From DTWD01 sp963662965 (lineage in GTDB: Bacteria > Acidobacteriota > Vicinamibacteria > Vicinamibacterales > UBA8438): 64,000 nucleotides of DNA. The notes beneath the pieces are model-generated. The model searched no databases and was not told the origin of the DNA. It saw only the letters and a list, made by a program, of their open reading frames with translations. Where the stretch lies: contig OY759970.1 in NCBI GenBank assembly GCA_963662965.1, positions 3,162,001-3,226,000 of the forward strand. Reading direction: 5' to 3'. The translations under genes were made by a program, and so were the position numbers. This document shows, piece after piece, positions 16,345 to 23,612 of the stretch; the stretch's first letter is position 1, and the number at the start of each line of letters is the position of its first letter.

Positions 16345-17280
16345 GGACTTAGACCAATAACTCGCGGCGACGCTCCCGACCAACGAGTGCAGCACGGCTG
16401 AAATCGCGCTCGGGATCGCCACGAGCGGACTCGCGAAGTTCTGCTGGCCGAGCACGACGCCCAATCCAGAGTTCTGCATCCCGACTTCAATCGCCACCGT
16501 CCGAGCCGCCTGCTCTCGCCCGAGCCAGATCCGGCCGGCCACGTACCCTAGGATGAAGCCGCCGGCGTGGAGGCAGAGGACCGCCAAGAGCAGTCGCGGG
16601 CCGGAGTCGAGGATGGCCGTGCGCCCGCCGCCGATCACCGAGGCGGCGATCAGCACGATGGTGGCGACCGCGACCAGCGGCGCAACCGGCAGGACGCGCT
16701 CACAGGCGGTCGGAAACTTCCACTTGAGCAGCGCCCCGGCGATGACCGGCAGAATGACGACCTGGACGGTGTCGCGCAGCAAGCCGATCGCCGGTACGTC
16801 CACACGACTGCCGGCGAGCAGAGCCGTGAGCGTCGGGGTCATGAGGGCGGCGAGCAGGGTCGACGCGGTCGTCATGGTGACGGAGAGCGCGACATCGGCA
16901 CGGGCCAAGTACGCGATGACGTTCGACGCCGTGCCACCCGGGCAGCACGAGACGAGGATCAGCCCGATGGCAAATGGGGTTGGGAGGTCGAAGATCCAAC
17001 CGAGACTCCACCCGAGCAGCGGCATCAGCGTATATTGGAGCGCGACGCCGGGCAGCACGCTGTTGCGTTCGCGGGCAATGCGACGGAAGTCCTCGAATCC
17101 GATCGTCATCCCCATGCTCAGCATGATGATGCCAAGCCCGATGGGGATGAGCGGTCCGCTAAACCAGGTGAAGAGCGAAGGCCGAACCAACGCGAGACCG
17201 CTGGCCAGGAGTAGCCAGACGGGGAACGCGCTGGTAAGGGTGTTCGGAATGGACAACGTGCGGGGATTGTATTGGTTCAA
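16333..17280 (-). CDS. Bile acid:sodium symporter (BASS/SBF) family transporter
   Basis: 315 residues with about nine to ten membrane segments. Family landmarks include GLGIIMLSMGMTIGFEDF and VSCCPGGTASNVIAYLAR, the latter forming the sodium-binding crossing region. Bacterial members carry organic acids such as pantoate, sulfur-containing acids or bile-type substrates; the cargo here is unknown. The likely start is TTG at 17280 or a second TTG seven codons later; no ATG precedes the first membrane segment. Its last residues (SRRG) and stop codon come from the palindromic repeat R3. Confidence 0.9.
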   Translation of the reverse strand: MNQYNPRTLSIPNTLTSAFPVWLLLASGLALVRPSLFTWFSGPLIPIGLGIIMLSMGMTIGFEDFRRIARERNSVLPGVALQYTLMPLLGWSLGWIFDLPTPFAIGLILVSCCPGGTASNVIAYLARADVALSVTMTTASTLLAALMTPTLTALLAGSRVDVPAIGLLRDTVQVVILPVIAGALLKWKFPTACERVLPVAPLVAVATIVLIAASVIGGGRTAILDSGPRLLLAVLCLHAGGFILGYVAGRIWLGREQAARTVAIEVGMQNSGLGVVLGQQNFASPLVAIPSAISAVLHSLVGSVAASYWSKSRRG

Positions 17281-17402
17281 GGGTTCACGCGGAATCTGTC
17301 ATCGGTTCAACTCGGACATTGCGCTGGTTCAGAGTGCTTGCGCTGCGAACTAGCCGAACCTTGAACCGTGAACCAACGCGGTATCCGTCTGAACCTTGAA
17401 CC
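17270..17402. repeat. Scattered short direct and inverted ttgaacc motifs
   Basis: The region between the divergent transporter and SDR genes contains many variants of TTGAACC/GGTTCAAG (for example near 17276, 17309, 17359 and 17392). This low-complexity pattern covers the start region of both genes. It may be a simple repeat expansion or a set of operator sites; no periodicity was established. Confidence 0.5.
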
Positions 17403-17413
17403 GGAGGCACTCC

Positions 17414-18223
17414 ATGTCGTTCTCGCGCGATCTCTTGAAAGGCAAAACCGCACTGGTGACCGGCGGCGGAACCGGCATCTGCCGTGGCCTGGCCTTGGCG
17501 CTGGCGTCACACGGATGTGACGTCGCGATCACGAGCCGGAAGGCGGACCACCTCGAACCGACGTGTCGGGACATTGAAGCGGTCGGCGTCCGTGCGTTGA
17601 CCGTCGCCGGTGATGTGCGCGACCCCACGGCCGTGGAGCAGACCGTGGCCGCGACGGTTGACGCGTTCGGGCGTCTCGACATTCTCGTCAACGGCGCGGC
17701 CGGCAACTTTCTCTGCCTTGCCGAGGACTTGTCGCCGAACGGTTTCGGCGCCGTCGTCGACATCGACCTCAAGGGGACGTTTCACATGTGCCGATCGGCG
17801 CTCCCCCATCTGAAGAAAACCGGCGGCACGGTCTTGAACATCAGCGCCACGCTGCACTACCTTGGCACCGTCGCGCAGCTCCACGTCTCGGCCGCGAAGG
17901 CCGGCATCGATGCGCTCACCCGTGTGCTGGCGGTCGAGTGGGGCCCCCACGGGATCCGCGTCAACGGCATCGCCCCGGGGCCGATCGCCGACACCGAGGG
18001 GGTGCGGCGGTTGCTCGTTGGACCGGCGAAGGACCGCGCCGAGAAGATGACGCCGCTAGGGCGCCTCGGCGTCATCGACGACGTGTCGAAAGCGGCGCTC
18101 TATCTCTGCTCCGACCTCGCGTCGTACGTGACCGGCGTCACGCTGGTGGTTGACGGTGGCTTGTGGCTGGCGTCGAGCCGCATGGCCGAAGCGTGGGCGG
18201 CGGGGGTTGCTCAGACCCGCTGA
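17414..18223 (+). CDS. Short-chain dehydrogenase, 2,4-dienoyl-CoA reductase-like
   Basis: 269 residues from an ATG with a CGGAGG ribosome binding site 6 bases upstream. The Rossmann motif TGGGTGICRGLALALA binds NADP(H). The blocks NGAAGNFLCLAEDLSPNGF and VDIDLKGTFHMCRSALP, then AKAGIDALTRVLAVEWGP and IAPGPIADTEG, match the peroxisomal-type 2,4-dienoyl-CoA reductases that act on polyunsaturated acyl-CoA. The usual Tyr of the SDR active site is replaced by a His-containing LHVSAAKAG segment, as in that subfamily. Convergent with the next gene, overlapping by 13 bases. Confidence 0.85.
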   Translation: MSFSRDLLKGKTALVTGGGTGICRGLALALASHGCDVAITSRKADHLEPTCRDIEAVGVRALTVAGDVRDPTAVEQTVAATVDAFGRLDILVNGAAGNFLCLAEDLSPNGFGAVVDIDLKGTFHMCRSALPHLKKTGGTVLNISATLHYLGTVAQLHVSAAKAGIDALTRVLAVEWGPHGIRVNGIAPGPIADTEGVRRLLVGPAKDRAEKMTPLGRLGVIDDVSKAALYLCSDLASYVTGVTLVVDGGLWLASSRMAEAWAAGVAQTR

Positions 18224-18645
18224 TAATCCGGTCGCCAGCTCTTGATCGCTTGTTTGATCGTTTTCTGATCGGCGTTGTTGTCGAGCGCCTGGCGCACCAG
18301 ATCGGGCAGTTCGTCGTCGGGCGCGAACCGTAGCGCCACGATCTGCGCGGTGGTGACGTCGTTGATCCGCGCCTTCAGATCGTCTGGCAGCACTGCTTGC
18401 ATCCGGATCCGCTCCTCGAGGCGGATCACACGGTCCTGCGCCTTGAGCGCGTTGACGCGAGAAAACAGGGCAATCGCAGCCAGAGCGAACGCCGCCCCGA
18501 GCGCAAACAGCGACTGCGTTGAGAACGGGATGACGCGGTACAACGACCAGACCAGGTTGACCAAGACCAGCGGTAGGGTCACGTAGTGGAACATTGGGAC
18601 GAGCTTCGTGTGATTCGCGTAGGTCTGCGGCATCTTTTCCGACAT
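18211..18645 (-). CDS. DUF6526 family membrane protein
   Basis: 144 residues. After a short polar start (SEKMPQTYANHTKLVPMFHY) there are two membrane helices (about 20-38 and 45-65) and then a cytoplasmic helical domain with RVNALKAQDRVIRLEERIRM and FAPDDELPDLVRQALD. This layout and the motifs fit DUF6526, a family of unknown function found in Acidobacteriota and Firmicutes. It stands alone, with its 3' end overlapping the convergent SDR gene. Confidence 0.75.
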   Translation of the reverse strand: MSEKMPQTYANHTKLVPMFHYVTLPLVLVNLVWSLYRVIPFSTQSLFALGAAFALAAIALFSRVNALKAQDRVIRLEERIRMQAVLPDDLKARINDVTTAQIVALRFAPDDELPDLVRQALDNNADQKTIKQAIKSWRPDYQRV

Positions 18646-18702
18646 GCTTCTGCTCCCTGGTGACGGGGTATCGATGCACTATAAGGGATGAGGGGGTGAA
18701 CC

Positions 18703-19032
18703 ATGAGCGAGCTAGCGGCGAAACAATGCGTCCCGTGCCGTGGTGGTGTCCCGCCGGTCAAGGGCGAGGATCTCCGTGCGCTGCATGCCGAACTCGGGAG
18801 CGATTGGCAGGTCGTCGAGGAGCACCACCTCGAGCGCGTGTACAAGTTCGACGATTTTCGCGCGGCGCTCGACTTCACCGTGCGAGTGGGGGAGATGGCG
18901 GAGGAGCAGGACCATCACCCGGACATCTATCTGACCTGGGGGCGCGTCAAAGTGACGATCTGGACGCACAAGATCGACGGGCTGACGGAGAGCGACTTCG
19001 TCTTCGCCGCCAAGGCCGACGCGTTGCGGTAG
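18703..19032 (+). CDS. Pterin-4a-carbinolamine dehydratase
   Basis: 109 residues. It recycles the 4a-hydroxy-tetrahydropterin made by aromatic amino acid hydroxylases, or acts in molybdopterin metabolism. The active-site motif is EEQDHHPDIYLTWGRVKV, with the paired His and the following [EDKH]-x3-H pattern; the N-terminal AKQCVPCRGG block is typical of bacterial PhhB. The length and fold match the family. No phenylalanine hydroxylase gene is seen in the window, so its hydroxylase partner is not local. Confidence 0.93.
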   Translation: MSELAAKQCVPCRGGVPPVKGEDLRALHAELGSDWQVVEEHHLERVYKFDDFRAALDFTVRVGEMAEEQDHHPDIYLTWGRVKVTIWTHKIDGLTESDFVFAAKADALR

Positions 19033-19044
19033 ATGTCGAGGTGA

Positions 19045-19669
19045 TCAGCTCTCGAGGAACTTGAGCTCAGTACGGATCAGGCTGGCCTCGGTCCGCCGCC
19101 GGTGTCGGATGCCGAGCGTCTCGTGGTTCTGCTGCATCTGTCCGATGAGATTGGCCATCTCCGACCAGGACTCCGCGGCGATGGGATTTGCGAGGACGCC
19201 CAATGCCGCATTTTCCGGACCGCGGTTGTAGGCAAGCGAAAGCAGCACTGTCTGCACCGAGGGCGGCGTGCGCGTGGCCGAGATCGACGCCTGGATCGAG
19301 CGTGACTCCCGATTTGCCCTTCGGCCAGTAGGCCCGCCCCGCGTGACCTTCCAGCGTGTGGACCATGCCGAGATCGCCGCGAAACCGAGGAAGCAGTGCG
19401 TCGACGTCGGGGTAGCGGGCACGATGCACGGCATCCAGCTGTGCATCGAGCGATTCCCAAACGGCCTTGTCGGCAATATCTCCAGGCGGTAACCTGTTCG
19501 CCGCCCGAAACGTTTGCAACGCGGCCAACGTGCCTGCGCCCAACTTGCCGTCGACACCGACCGCGTGACCGGCCTCGGCGAGCGCTCCCTGAAACGTGGT
19601 GACGATGCTTTCGAGCCACGGGCGCCCGCGCGTCAGCCTGTCATGCAGTCGCAGTGTCGCACGCACCAT
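19045..19669 (-). pseudogene. Broken lysozyme-like protein with peptidoglycan-binding domain
   Basis: The frame from ATG 19669 (ribosome binding site AAGGAG) encodes a peptidoglycan-binding repeat (VGVDGKLGAGTLAALQTFRA) and the start of a phage-lysozyme-like domain (KSGVTLDPGVDLGHA). Coding then continues in another frame with SVQTVLLSLAYNRGPENAAL and QNHETLGIRHRRRTEA to the stop at 19045. The two parts are adjacent although intact relatives carry a further 70-100 residues between them, so an internal deletion that also shifted the frame is the best explanation. The product is unlikely to be active. Confidence 0.75.
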
Positions 19670-19790
19670 ATTTTCGTGGCTCCTTTCTTCGCGGCTAGTC
19701 TGTCTACCTTTAACGCCGGGCGACAGGGAACCGAACTCCTTCCACGCGACGTCGTCGACCACAATCCTCCTAGTGTAAGATCGGCGGTTG

Positions 19791-20894
19791 ATGACGACGC
19801 AGACTGCCGAGCTACTGAGCAAGGTCGATGCGTCCCGCGCCGCGCTCGACGCGTGGGTCCGGGAGGTCGTCGACTGGCATTTCGACCCGGCGAGCGGTTG
19901 TCCGTTCTGGCTCGATTGGGCCGAGAACGCCGGGTGGGATCCGCGTCAGGACATGCAGAGCTTTGACGACCTCAAGAAGTTTGGTCACTTCGAGGACGAA
20001 TGGTTGCGTGGGGGACCGGTGCGGCGCTGGGTGCCGAAAGCGATGAGCGACCGTCCCATCTACGTCTTCGAGACCGGCGGCACCACCGGGATCCCGAAGA
20101 GCCGGATCGCGATCGACGATTTCCGAACCGACTATGAGCTCTTCTCTGAGACGCTGCCCGAGGAGTGCTTCCCGAAGGGCGCGAATTGGCTCATGCTCGG
20201 ACCGAGCGGTCCGCGTCGGCTCCGCCTGGCGGTGGAGCATCTCGCGCAATACCGCGGTGGGATTTGCTTCTGCGTCGACCTCGACCCGCGGTGGGTGATC
20301 AAGCTGATCAAGAAGGGCTGGATGGATCACCTGAAGGCCTACCAGCAGCATGTCATCGACCAAGCAGTCACGATTCTTTCGGCCGGCCACGACATCAAGT
20401 GCATGTTCTCGACGCCGAAGCTGCTCGAGGCGCTCGCGGACCGGCTGGAGGAGGAAGGGTCGAGCATCAAGGACGCCGGCATCACTGGGATCTTCGCCGG
20501 TGGGACCGAGTTCACACCGCAGTGGAACCGCTTCGCCAATGAGGAACTCCTCGACGGCGTCTACATGACGCCGACCTACGGGAACACCCTCATGGGGCTC
20601 GCCGCGAGCCCACCGAGCGGGCCGGCAGAAGGCTACAAGATTACGTATCATGCGCCACAGCCGCGTGCGGTGCTGCAAGTGGTCGATCTAGAGGACGCCG
20701 ACACCGTCGTGGAGTATGGCGACACCGGACGCGTCATGCTGACCACCTTGACCAAGGAGTGTTTTGTCCCTCGGTTTCTCGAGCGGGACGAGGGCGAGCG
20801 CGAGCGTCCATGCGATCCGTATCCCTGGGACGGGGTGAGCGGCGTGAGACCGCTCAGCGCGCTCGCGTCGTCGACCACGGTCGGCGTTTACTAG
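19791..20894 (+). CDS. Acyl-adenylating (AMP-forming) enzyme, LuxE/PaaK-like
   Basis: 367 residues. The adenylate-forming signature YVFETGGTTGIPKSRI is clear near residue 95; a second conserved block is GIFAGGTEFTPQWNRFANEE, and the C-terminal TPTYGNTLMGLA follows. The protein lacks the full C-terminal swinging domain of classic acyl-CoA ligases and resembles LuxE-type acyl-protein synthetases and proteins annotated as phenazine antibiotic biosynthesis enzymes. An aldehyde-dehydrogenase-type reductase follows two genes later, so the pair could activate and reduce a carboxylic acid to an aldehyde. The substrate is not known. Confidence 0.72.
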   Translation: MTTQTAELLSKVDASRAALDAWVREVVDWHFDPASGCPFWLDWAENAGWDPRQDMQSFDDLKKFGHFEDEWLRGGPVRRWVPKAMSDRPIYVFETGGTTGIPKSRIAIDDFRTDYELFSETLPEECFPKGANWLMLGPSGPRRLRLAVEHLAQYRGGICFCVDLDPRWVIKLIKKGWMDHLKAYQQHVIDQAVTILSAGHDIKCMFSTPKLLEALADRLEEEGSSIKDAGITGIFAGGTEFTPQWNRFANEELLDGVYMTPTYGNTLMGLAASPPSGPAEGYKITYHAPQPRAVLQVVDLEDADTVVEYGDTGRVMLTTLTKECFVPRFLERDEGERERPCDPYPWDGVSGVRPLSALASSTTVGVY

Positions 20895-20926
20895 CACACG
20901 AAGCCAGACTTTTACCGGAGGAGCAA

Positions 20927-21487
20927 ATGTTGACGATGAGAACCGAATGGCTACGCCTCAGTCGAAACATCCTTGCGAGCATGGCACTGGTGCCGCTGTT
21001 TGCCTTCGTCGGCTGCGGCGGCGGCGGCGAGGAAGGCGGGATGGAATCCGATGCGATGGAATCCGATGCGATGGAATCCAGTGCACCCGCGGCCGATGCC
21101 GCGCCGACCGCGGCTGATATCCCGCGCGTCTTCTTCGTGTCGCCACAGGACGGCGCGGACATCTCGAGCGACTTCGACCTGGAGCTCGAATTTGGAACCG
21201 AGAACTACGAGATCTCGCCGATCCCCGAGGGATTCGATGCAGAGGTCGACACAGCGCGTCCAGACGTTGGCCACTATCACGTCGGGATCAACACCGTTTG
21301 CCTTCCAGTCGGGGAGATCATTCCGCAGGGCGAAGGCTGGGTCCACTTCGGTGACGGCTCGAACACCTTCTCGCTCCAGGTCGAGGCGGGGGCGTACGGG
21401 CTGACGCTGCAGATCGGCGACGACCAGCACCGGACGCAGGACGGTCTCTGCGAGACGATCAACGTCGATATCGCCGACGGGATCTAG
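20927..21487 (+). CDS. DUF4399-type lipoprotein
   Basis: 186 residues from an ATG with a strong ribosome binding site (CGGAGGAG). A signal peptide ends in a lipobox (FAFVGC), so the protein is probably lipid-anchored at residue 31 or so. After a spacer made of a tandem MESDA repeat (15-bp DNA unit, nearly three copies) comes a DUF4399 domain: RVFFVSPQDGADI, DVGHYHVGIN, GWVHFGDGSNTFSL and YGLTLQIGDDQH. The domain's role is unknown. It lies between the acyl-adenylating enzyme and the reductase, 6 bases before the latter, so the three form one transcript. Confidence 0.8.
   Translation: MLTMRTEWLRLSRNILASMALVPLFAFVGCGGGGEEGGMESDAMESDAMESSAPAADAAPTAADIPRVFFVSPQDGADISSDFDLELEFGTENYEISPIPEGFDAEVDTARPDVGHYHVGINTVCLPVGEIIPQGEGWVHFGDGSNTFSLQVEAGAYGLTLQIGDDQHRTQDGLCETINVDIADGI
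21057..21085 (+). repeat. 15-bp in-frame tandem repeat
   Basis: The unit atggaatccgatgcg is repeated nearly three times from about 21041 to 21085, encoding MESDA-MESDA-MESSA in the linker right after the lipidated Cys. Such repeats can vary in copy number between strains without breaking the frame. Confidence 0.7.
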
Positions 21488-21492
21488 CGCGG

Positions 21493-22914
21493 ATGATCCA
21501 TTTCCCCGTGCTGCGGTGGGGCGAGCCCTACCAGAGTCTCGAAGTCGACAAGGTCGTGCACTTCGACACCGGCGAGCCGGTGGCCGACGTGAGTCAGGCG
21601 AATCCCGGTATCGTGGCGCGCGATCTCCGCAAGGCGGATCGGGCGCGCGACGTGCTGCGCGACCTGTCGCCGGCCGCGCTCGTCGGCATGATCAAGACAG
21701 CGGCGGAGCTCTTTTCATCGGCGGAGCTCCCGCTCGGCGACGGCACGCAGACACCCGATGAGTTCGTCCGTCAGCAGTCGGCGACGACGGGACTGCCCGA
21801 GCACATGTGCCGGATGAACATGGAGAAGCTTCGGTATGTGCTCGACCACATCGACGAGATTCTCACCTCGCTGACCCGCCGGCTCGATCCGGGCATCCTG
21901 GCGCGTGGGTACGGCGAGGAAGACGGCATCATGCGCAGCTATCAAGCGACGACATCGGTGCTCGGCATGGTGCTCCCGTCGAACTCGCCGGGCGTACATA
22001 GCTTGTGGCTTCCGATCATCCCGCTCCAGATCGGGTTGGTCCTCAAGCCGGGCCCACAAGAACCCTGGACGCCGTGGCGGATGACGCAGGCATTCTTCGC
22101 GGCCGGCGTGCCGCGCGAGGCGATTGCCCTCTACCCCGGGCTCGGCGAGGTCGGCGCGGCGGTACTCAACAACTGCCCGCGAAGCCTGATCTTCGGTGGG
22201 ACGCCGACCGTCGAGCAGTACGCGGCCAACCCGGCCGTGCAGGTACATGGACCTGGCTTCAGCAAGATCCTGATTGGCGAGGACGAGGCCGACAACTGGG
22301 AGCAGTATCTCGACCTCATGGTGGACAGCGTCCTGATCAACAGCGGTCGTAGCTGTGTCAACTGTTCGGGAATCTGGACGCCGCGCCACGGGAAGGCGAT
22401 TGCCGAGGCGCTCGCCGCGCGGCTCGGTCCGGTCGCACCGCTCCCCCCGGACGACCCGAACGCCGCGCTCGCCGCGTTCACCGTCGCCGGGCAGGCGCCC
22501 GCGATCTCCGGAGACATCGATGCGGCGCTGGGCGAGGCCGGGGTCGAGGAAGTGACGGCACGGCATCATGCCGACGGTCGCCTCGTGTCGCGCGAGCGGT
22601 GCGACTACCTCCGGCCCACGGTGGTCTACTGTCCGTCGCCGGACGTCGCGATGGCGAAGAAGGAATACATGTTCCCGTTCGTGACCGTCGTCGAATGTGA
22701 GCAGAAGAACATGATCAGCTCGATTGGCTCGACGCTGGTCGCCACCGCCCTGACGAACAACCGGTCGTTCGAGCAGGCGCTGCTCGACGCGCGGAACATC
22801 GACCGCTTGAACGTCGGTCCGATTCCGACGATCAAGCTCAACTGGCTGCAACCGCACGAGGGCAACATCGTCGACTTCCTCTTCCGTCCACGGGCGTTCC
22901 AGAAAGCGTCTTAG
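21493..22914 (+). CDS. Aldehyde dehydrogenase-fold reductase, LuxC/acyl-CoA reductase-like
   Basis: 473 residues with the aldehyde dehydrogenase fold. It shows a nucleotide-binding region (TSVLGMVLPSNSPGVHSLWL), a catalytic Cys in INSGRSCVNCSG, and a C-terminal TALTNNRSFEQAL. The lack of the usual ALDH ELGGK motif and the presence of RSLIFGGTP agree with the acyl-CoA/acyl-enzyme reductase branch. Starts 6 bases after the lipoprotein gene. With the upstream adenylating enzyme it may form an acid-to-aldehyde reduction pair. Which acyl group is used cannot be told from sequence. Confidence 0.75.
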   Translation: MIHFPVLRWGEPYQSLEVDKVVHFDTGEPVADVSQANPGIVARDLRKADRARDVLRDLSPAALVGMIKTAAELFSSAELPLGDGTQTPDEFVRQQSATTGLPEHMCRMNMEKLRYVLDHIDEILTSLTRRLDPGILARGYGEEDGIMRSYQATTSVLGMVLPSNSPGVHSLWLPIIPLQIGLVLKPGPQEPWTPWRMTQAFFAAGVPREAIALYPGLGEVGAAVLNNCPRSLIFGGTPTVEQYAANPAVQVHGPGFSKILIGEDEADNWEQYLDLMVDSVLINSGRSCVNCSGIWTPRHGKAIAEALAARLGPVAPLPPDDPNAALAAFTVAGQAPAISGDIDAALGEAGVEEVTARHHADGRLVSRERCDYLRPTVVYCPSPDVAMAKKEYMFPFVTVVECEQKNMISSIGSTLVATALTNNRSFEQALLDARNIDRLNVGPIPTIKLNWLQPHEGNIVDFLFRPRAFQKAS

Positions 22915-22946
22915 AGCGTAAGGTTAGGCCGTCATGGGGGTCTCCC

Positions 22947-23612
22947 TTGCTCGAAGTCACCAAGCTCAGCAAGCATTACCCGTCGCCTCGCGGGCCGCTG
23001 CCGATCCTGTCTGAGGTATCGCTCTCGCTGGCGCAGGGCGACACCGCGTCGATCGTCGGCCCCTCGGGGAGTGGAAAGAGCACGCTGCTGTATATCGTGG
23101 GGGCGCTTGAGCCACCGTCGAGCGGACAGGTTACGCTCGGCGGTACCGACCCGTTCTCCCTCGGCGACCGCGAGCTCGCCGCCTTTCGCAACACCAAGGT
23201 CGGCTTTGTATTTCAGGATCACCTCTTGCTGCCGCAGTGCACGGTGCTCGAAAACGTCCTGGTGCCGACGTTGGTCAGCGATCCCGACGCGTCGGTCACC
23301 GAGCGGGCGACAGCGCTGCTCGAGCAGGTGGGATTGGCCGAGCGAATGGACCATCGGCCGGCGGAGTTGTCGGGCGGCGAGCGCCAGCGGGTGGCGCTCG
23401 CGCGAGCGCTCATCCAGCGTCCACCGTTGGTCCTGTGCGATGAGCCGACCGGCAACCTCGACCGCGAGTCGGCCGAGATGGTGATGTCCTTGCTGTTCGA
23501 GCTGCACACGCAACAGAACAATGTGCTGCTCGTCGTGACGCACAACACCACGCTCGCCGCGCGCTGTGAAAAGCGGTATCGGTTGAATAATCAGATATTG
23601 GAGTCGGTGTGA
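22947..23612 (+). CDS. ABC transporter ATPase, LolD/MacB type
   Basis: 221 residues from a TTG start. It has Walker A GPSGSGKST, Q-loop FVFQDHLLLPQ, signature LSGGERQRVALARAL, Walker B LVLCDEPTGNLD and switch His in VVTHNT. The features and length fit the ATPases that pair with FtsX-type permeases (LolD, MacB). Its stop overlaps the permease start (TGATG), so they are one transporter. It probably powers lipoprotein release or extrusion of a periplasmic substrate, not import. Confidence 0.93.
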   Translation: MLEVTKLSKHYPSPRGPLPILSEVSLSLAQGDTASIVGPSGSGKSTLLYIVGALEPPSSGQVTLGGTDPFSLGDRELAAFRNTKVGFVFQDHLLLPQCTVLENVLVPTLVSDPDASVTERATALLEQVGLAERMDHRPAELSGGERQRVALARALIQRPPLVLCDEPTGNLDRESAEMVMSLLFELHTQQNNVLLVVTHNTTLAARCEKRYRLNNQILESV

